This document shows, in pieces, positions 59,710-64,000 of a DNA stretch of 64,000 nt (positions within the stretch are counted from its first letter, which is position 1; the number at the start of each line of letters is the position of its first letter). Position numbers and translations under genes: made by a program. The notes beneath the pieces were generated by a model, which saw only the letters and a program-made list of their open reading frames with translations, ran no database searches and was not told the DNA's origin. Source of the stretch: Caviibacterium pharyngocola (GTDB lineage: Bacteria > Pseudomonadota > Gammaproteobacteria > Enterobacterales > Pasteurellaceae); assembly GCF_002795405.1 (NCBI RefSeq), contig NZ_PHGZ01000008.1, positions 1 through 64,000 of the forward strand, written 5' to 3'.

Positions 59710-61008
59710 TTATTCTACGCGTTCGCCGTGTAATACCAAGTCCAAACCTTGACGTTCTTCGTCGTAATCCACGCGTAAACCGATGGTTTTATCGATAATT
59801 TTCAAGATGATAAAGCTACCGATACCGCTGAACGCAATGGTGATTAACACGCTTTCGATTTGAATCCAAAGGGTGGTATCCGTGCCGGAAATATCGGTTG
59901 AAACGAACACACCGGTTAATACTGCGCCGACAATGCCGCCGATCCCGTGGATCCCGAACGCATCGAGCGTATCATCATATTTAAACCAATATTTTAATTT
60001 TGTTGCGCCGACAAAACACACCGCACTGGTCACTACGCCGATAATTAACGCGCTTTGCACCGAAACGAAACCCGCCGCCGGCGTAATACCGACCAACCCT
60101 GCGACCGCACCGGAAGCCAGACCCAACGCGGAAGGTTTATGCTTGCACAAGACTTCGATTAATACCCAAGTTAAGGCTGCGGAAGTTGCTGCGATTTGTG
60201 TTGTCGCCAACGCCATCCCCGCTCTGCCGTCCGCCGCTAATGCGGAACCGGCGTTGAAGCCGAACCAACCGATCCACAACATTGCCGTACCGATGAGGGT
60301 TAACACCAAGTTGTGCGGCGTAATCACTTCACGTCCGTAACCGACGCGTTTGCCGATCATTAACGCAGCCACCAAGCCCGCCACACCGGCATTGATATGA
60401 ATAACCGTACCGCCTGCGTAGTCTAATACGCCGTCACTGGCAAGCCAGCCGTCCATACCCCACACCCAGTGCGCCGTCGGCACATAAATAAACACCGACC
60501 ATAATCCGACGAACCATAATAATGCGGAGAATTTCATCCGTTCGGCAAAAGCACCGGTAATAATCGCGCCGGCGATAATCGCGAACGCCATTTGGAAGAT
60601 TACGAATACGCTTTCCGGAATCGTGCCGGCGCCCGGATAAACCGTTAATTCGCTACGCTCGGTAAAGACGTTCAAACCGCTGAGGAAGAAACGTTCCGTC
60701 CCGCCGAGAAAACCGTTATTCGGCGTAAAGGCAAGGCTATAACCGAAGCACATCCATAAAATCGCGATCAAACAACATACCGCAAAACTTTGCATCATTG
60801 TGGCAAGCACGTTCTTTTTACGCACCATTCCCGCATAAAATAACGCCAAACCGGGAATGGTCATAAATAACACTAAAATCGCCGATACGATTACCCACGT
60901 CGTATCGCCGCCTTGTAACACTGACATCGGTTGAACCCAATCCGCCAAATCTGCGAACGCCATCGGCGATAAACCGCCTAACAATCCGAGTAAAATTAAC
61001 TTTTTCAT
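59710..61008 (-). CDS. amtB: Ammonium transporter AmtB
   Basis: AmtB conducts ammonium across the inner membrane. A cleavable signal peptide (MKKLILLGLLGGLSPMAFA) is followed by eleven membrane segments. The twin-histidine pore regions (AGGTVIHINAGVAGLVAALM and DAFGIHGIGGIVGAVLTG) are present. It has 432 residues. It lies 26 bases after the PII gene, the usual order for a transporter blocked by its PII protein. Confidence 0.94.
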   Translation of the reverse strand: MKKLILLGLLGGLSPMAFADLADWVQPMSVLQGGDTTWVIVSAILVLFMTIPGLALFYAGMVRKKNVLATMMQSFAVCCLIAILWMCFGYSLAFTPNNGFLGGTERFFLSGLNVFTERSELTVYPGAGTIPESVFVIFQMAFAIIAGAIITGAFAERMKFSALLWFVGLWSVFIYVPTAHWVWGMDGWLASDGVLDYAGGTVIHINAGVAGLVAALMIGKRVGYGREVITPHNLVLTLIGTAMLWIGWFGFNAGSALAADGRAGMALATTQIAATSAALTWVLIEVLCKHKPSALGLASGAVAGLVGITPAAGFVSVQSALIIGVVTSAVCFVGATKLKYWFKYDDTLDAFGIHGIGGIVGAVLTGVFVSTDISGTDTTLWIQIESVLITIAFSGIGSFIILKIIDKTIGLRVDYDEERQGLDLVLHGERVE

Positions 61009-61034
61009 AAATCACCTACACTAATCGATCAAAT

Positions 61035-61385
<351 letters not shown>

Positions 61386-61408
61386 TTATTGCCCAACTCG
61401 ATTTCTCC

Positions 61409-61427
61409 GATTATCGATTCGATAATC
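61409..61427. promoter_or_regulatory. Perfect 19-bp palindrome upstream of the PII gene
   Basis: GATTATCGA, one base (T), TCGATAATC. It lies 36 bases before the PII start codon, between the divergent PII-amtB operon and asnC. It is a strong candidate operator, but the binding protein is unknown. Confidence 0.6.
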
Positions 61428-61504
61428 TTTTCCCGAAAATTGACTATCATCCGATGTCGAAATAACAATATCACTAAATATTTTCTAAGTAAATAGAAAA
61501 TTTG

Positions 61505-61539
61505 TTTGATTTTTTATATTTTTTTAATATAAAATCAAA
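61505..61539. promoter_or_regulatory. AT-rich dyad upstream of asnC
   Basis: TTTGATTTTTTATAT faces ATATAAAATCAAA, nearly perfect arms with TTTGAT/ATCAAA ends, 45 bases upstream of asnC. It may be an autoregulatory AsnC site. Confidence 0.45.
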
Positions 61540-61584
61540 ACATATTCTAAACAAAGGCAATTTTTATTAAATAAAGGATTGATT

Positions 61585-62037
61585 ATGCAAAATATTGACG
61601 TCTTAGACCGACAAATTCTTGAAGTCCTGAGCAGCGATGTAAAAAAATCCTATGCGGAAATGGCGAAAATGTTTAACGTCAGTACGGGAACCATTCATAT
61701 TCGCATTGAAAAACTACGCCAAGCCGGCGTTATTCAAGAAATGACGATTAAATTAGACGAGCGTAAATTAGGTTTCGACGTGTGCAGTTTTATCGGCATC
61801 ACCTTAAAACGTGCCAAAGATTACGGCGGTGTAATTAAACAATTAGAAAGTATCGATGAAGTGATTGAAGCCTATTACACGACGGGAACTTACGGTATTT
61901 TCATTAAAGTGATGACCCACAGTATGGAAGAATTACACCAAGTGTTAACCCGAAAAATTCAAGCGATCGACGAAATCCAATCCACCGAAACCTTAGTCTC
62001 AATGCAAAATCCGATTCGTCGTAATATAAAAATATAA
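61585..62037 (+). CDS. asnC: AsnC-type transcriptional regulator
   Basis: This 150-residue member of the Lrp/AsnC family has a helix-turn-helix (EVLSSDVKKSYAEMAKMFNVS) and the RAM domain (TYGIFIKVMTHSMEELHQVL). It matches AsnC (start MQNIDVLDRQILEVL) better than Lrp; AsnC represses or activates asnA in response to asparagine. No asnA lies in the window. AAAGGAT precedes the ATG; a TTG two codons upstream is rejected. Confidence 0.88.
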   Translation: MQNIDVLDRQILEVLSSDVKKSYAEMAKMFNVSTGTIHIRIEKLRQAGVIQEMTIKLDERKLGFDVCSFIGITLKRAKDYGGVIKQLESIDEVIEAYYTTGTYGIFIKVMTHSMEELHQVLTRKIQAIDEIQSTETLVSMQNPIRRNIKI

Positions 62038-62045
62038 AAAAACAT

Positions 62046-62069
62046 ACCGCACTTAAGCAAAAGTGCGGT
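62046..62069. terminator. Inverted uptake-signal terminator after asnC
   Basis: ACCGCACTT (62046-62054) and AAGTGCGGT (62061-62069) form the stem; GGTTTTT follows. It separates asnC from the convergent toxin gene. Confidence 0.7.
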
Positions 62070-62080
62070 GGTTTTTCGGG

Positions 62081-62581
62081 TTATTTTAAAACCGCGTTTA
62101 ATGACGAAAAAGGCAAAATTAACGCGCAAGGTTCATCAATTAACGGCACCCCGCCGAATAATCGATACCAATTTGCGCCGTCTTGATTTTTCGCTTCAAT
62201 AAATAATCCTATTCCGCCGACCTGTGCCGAAACGGCAAAACAACGTTTCGCAGCTTTCAGTAATAATTGCCCGCCCAATCCTTTTCCTTGATATTTCTTA
62301 TCCACCGCAAGACGAGCAAGGGTAAATAAAGGCAATGAATGTCCGCCAAAACGACGAGAAAATTCTATCGGAGCGGATTTCGGCGAAACCGAACCTAATG
62401 TAATAGTATAAAAACCGATAATACCATCGGTTTGATCATCAATCGCAACATAGGTCTTAGACGTATTTTTACTGTGCGACTGCCGCGCATAATGTCGCAA
62501 AAAATGGTTAAGATCATCATTTCCACAATCAAATGATGTTCGATTATGCCCTTTATTTAAAGGTTCTTCACGCCAATTCAT
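62081..62581 (-). CDS. GNAT acetyltransferase toxin (TacT/AtaT-like)
   Basis: This 166-residue GNAT protein has the acetyl-CoA loop RLAVDKKYQGKGLGGQLL and a late conserved NWYRLFGGV, then LPFSSL at the end, matching toxins that acetylate the amino group of charged tRNAs and stop translation. The start codon lies within the end of the antitoxin gene (14-base overlap), the classic toxin-antitoxin order with antitoxin first. Confidence 0.85.
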   Translation of the reverse strand: MNWREEPLNKGHNRTSFDCGNDDLNHFLRHYARQSHSKNTSKTYVAIDDQTDGIIGFYTITLGSVSPKSAPIEFSRRFGGHSLPLFTLARLAVDKKYQGKGLGGQLLLKAAKRCFAVSAQVGGIGLFIEAKNQDGANWYRLFGGVPLIDEPCALILPFSSLNAVLK

Positions 62582-62864
62582 TATCGTTTTCCCGCAAAGC
62601 TTGAGCGGCTTTTAATAAGCGTTCCGTCGGTTTAGGCGGATTATCTAATAAATCTAAAATTAATTGCCAATCTCTTGGTGTAAGAATTTTTTCTTCACCA
62701 AGCATCGTTTCTCTAATCGGCTCTAAAATCAGTTTGGAATTATCAGGCGAAGAAACAATTTGCAAACGATCTCCTTCGGCAAGATTAAATTTCGCCAAAA
62801 TAGATTTTGGAAAACGTACTGCCATACTATTTCCCCATTTACTCAAAATTAAAGTTTCTAACAT
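62568..62864 (-). CDS. Hybrid antitoxin: AbrB/MazE-like N-domain with DUF1778-like tail
   Basis: A 98-residue protein. Residues 8-47 (SKWGNSMAVRFPKSILAKFN, GDRLQI) match the AbrB/MazE swapped-hairpin DNA-binding domain. Residues 61-90 (LTPRDWQLILDLLDNPPKPT, LLKAAQ) closely resemble the toxin-binding tail of DUF1778 (TacA-type) antitoxins, which normally follow a ribbon-helix-helix domain. The gene precedes a GNAT toxin, the usual partner of DUF1778, and a CGAGG site precedes the ATG. The hybrid reading is mine, from motif similarity. Confidence 0.75.
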   Translation of the reverse strand: MLETLILSKWGNSMAVRFPKSILAKFNLAEGDRLQIVSSPDNSKLILEPIRETMLGEEKILTPRDWQLILDLLDNPPKPTERLLKAAQALRENDNELA

Positions 62865-62932
62865 ATAAACCTCGTATATCTTTTTGTAGATACATTATTA
62901 TAGAAACTCATTTAGAAAATGCAAATAAAAAG

Positions 62933-62956
62933 ACCGCACTTCGGCAAAAGTGCGGT
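62933..62956 (-). terminator. Inverted uptake-signal terminator after the HEPN gene
   Basis: ACCGCACTT (62933-62941) and AAGTGCGGT (62948-62956) form a stem. Read on the minus strand, CTTTTTATTT follows. Confidence 0.75.
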
Positions 62957-62964
62957 ATTTTTTC

Positions 62965-63624
62965 TTAATCTTTCACCACCGGATAAAACGGCTTGCCCCA
63001 GTCGATTTCGTTGTGGTTTTTCAGCATAATTTCCACCATCGCCGGTACAAGCAAAGCAAGAATATTGCACCCGTCGCGCAACTGCTCACGATTAACCGAG
63101 CTATCAAAGGTTGCACCGCCGTGTAAAATTTGATTACGCAACGTATATAAACGAGAAAACATCACCTCTAAAATCCATTCGGTTTTTTGCTTTTCCAACG
63201 CGGACAAACAACGCTCGCGATTGCGCATTTCCGCCAGTTTATAGGCTTTTTCCGAAATCTTGCCGTTATGAAAATCCCAAAAATCTTGGAACACGAATTG
63301 ATTACCCAACAACAAACGGATTGATTGAGGAAACTGTTTCCAAATTAAATCATAGATCCGCTTATCTTCATCCAAAGCACAAATTCGTAATAAAAATTCA
63401 TTAAATACCGCCCGATCTTTTACCTGATCCAACTCACGAGCATAAGCCGCATTAAACGCAATCCAAAGGGCGATAAATTTCGTATCTAAATCTTCCGCCT
63501 TTTCCGCTTTCTTTAACCAACTTAAAGTGCGGTGTATTCTTAAACAGAAATTCTCGGAAAAGCCTTCAATATCACGATGTTGTTTAAAGTAGGTTTGGAG
63601 AGATTGGGCGGTTAGGGTCGTCAT
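62965..63624 (-). CDS. HEPN-domain protein, possible RNase toxin-like
   Basis: This 219-residue, mostly helical protein carries the R(X4-6)H signature of HEPN ribonucleases as R163-N-Q-I-L-H168, in RLYTLRNQILHGG, followed by a second helix. It resembles Apea/RiboL-HEPN proteins, many of which cut RNA in defence or abortive infection. No partner antitoxin adjoins it on the same strand; the neighbouring antitoxin gene is separated by a terminator. GGAACAAACT precedes the ATG. Confidence 0.65.
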   Translation of the reverse strand: MTTLTAQSLQTYFKQHRDIEGFSENFCLRIHRTLSWLKKAEKAEDLDTKFIALWIAFNAAYARELDQVKDRAVFNEFLLRICALDEDKRIYDLIWKQFPQSIRLLLGNQFVFQDFWDFHNGKISEKAYKLAEMRNRERCLSALEKQKTEWILEVMFSRLYTLRNQILHGGATFDSSVNREQLRDGCNILALLVPAMVEIMLKNHNEIDWGKPFYPVVKD

Positions 63625-63806
63625 AGTTTGTTCCGTAAAATAGTTTGCTCAATAGGTTTATTTTGTCAGATTCTTTCTTGAGATACAAGAAAGCCTAAAA
63701 GATATGTCGTTATAACGTGAAAAATAGACAAAACAAAGATCGCCTTGAAATTAACGGCAAATTGCCGTAAATTATGTAATAAATTACATATAAGAAGGAA
63801 ATCCCA
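63625..63806. other. Divergent promoter region between HEPN gene and DUF1778 antitoxin
   Basis: The 182-base gap separates two divergent genes. AT-rich sequence and GGCAAATTGCCGTAAATT (a short GGCAATTTGCC-like dyad at 63749-63768) precede AAGAAGGAAATCCC. The dyad may be an operator for the antitoxin; no further gene is seen. Confidence 0.35.
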
Positions 63807-64000
63807 ATGAGCGTAGCAAGATTAGAAACCCGACTAAAACCGGAAATTTACGAAATGGTTAAACAAGCCGCACAAATTACCGGCAGAACAATTACCGATT
63901 TTGTTGCCGCATCTTTATATGCGGAAGCCAAAAAAACCATTGAAGAATATTCGATGATTAAACTTTCCTTAGCCGATCAGGAACGTTTTTTACAAGCATT
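63807..64000 (+). CDS. DUF1778 (TacA-type) antitoxin, cut by window end
   Basis: The first 64 codons read MSVARLETRLKPEIYEMVKQ and QITGRTITDFVAASL, the ribbon-helix-helix domain of DUF1778 antitoxins, followed by LSLADQERFLQA leading toward the toxin-binding tail. The window ends before the stop. A GNAT toxin gene is expected just downstream. A good AAGGAAAT site precedes the ATG. Confidence 0.8.
   Translation, partial: MSVARLETRLKPEIYEMVKQAAQITGRTITDFVAASLYAEAKKTIEEYSMIKLSLADQERFLQA

Overview
The window is a stretch of chromosome from a member of the Pasteurellaceae. The Haemophilus-type DNA uptake signal AAGTGCGGT (and its complement ACCGCACTT) occurs dozens of times on both strands, often as inverted pairs that double as terminators. 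Many gene blocks have the order known from Haemophilus influenzae: pgpB/ribA, accA/pdxY/tilS, mepM/znuC/znuB, and a run from a PhoU-like gene through pit, an SH3 protein, cca, lolB and ispE to prs. The sequence does not fix the species.

Layout. 1-5342 holds a DUF5718 gene, birA, guaB and guaA. 5386-22737 is, on the minus strand, the translation operon tRNA-fMet, rimP, nusA, infB, rbfA, truB, with about 11 kb of accessory DNA (6833-17874) inserted between infB and rbfA. The insert carries a modification-restriction-helicase operon (Mod, a DEAD/PD-(D/E)XK restriction protein, an SNF2-type helicase), a DUF4143-type AAA+ ATPase and a small repeat protein. 22889-33946 carries a small lipoprotein, a kinase-like protein, a DUF1439 protein, nagK, pgpB, ribA, accA, pdxY, tilS, serS, rarA and lolA. 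34173-40493 holds ftsK, lrp, a small unknown gene, radA and a CYTH-domain gene. 40666-47244 is the phosphate-uptake to prs block. 47624-52269 encodes a cysteine-type formate dehydrogenase with an unusual flavoprotein partner. 52503-56103 is a FatBCD-type siderophore ABC transporter. 56243-62037 holds mepM, znuCB, amtB, a PII gene and asnC. 62081-64000 is a small accessory zone: a GNAT toxin with a hybrid antitoxin, a HEPN-domain protein, and the start of a DUF1778 antitoxin cut by the window edge.

The most notable region is the insert between infB and rbfA. The mod gene is split. A short upstream frame (16069-15851) encodes the normal N-terminus of this Mod family and contains 4.8 copies of a five-base repeat, the kind of tract that drives phase variation. 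It runs out of frame at a run of five A residues (minus strand), and the rest of Mod restarts at an overlapping ATGA. Adding one A would restore one continuous protein. Two sets of tandem palindromes flank the AAA+ gene and look like operators. Copies of the uptake signal lie within the inserted genes, suggesting the insert has long circulated among Pasteurellaceae by transformation.

The second notable item is the antitoxin at 62568-62864. It joins an AbrB/MazE-like N-terminus to a C-terminal tail resembling that of DUF1778 (TacA-type) antitoxins, and pairs with a GNAT acetyltransferase toxin. All family assignments come from reading motifs and lengths by eye; no database search was run.
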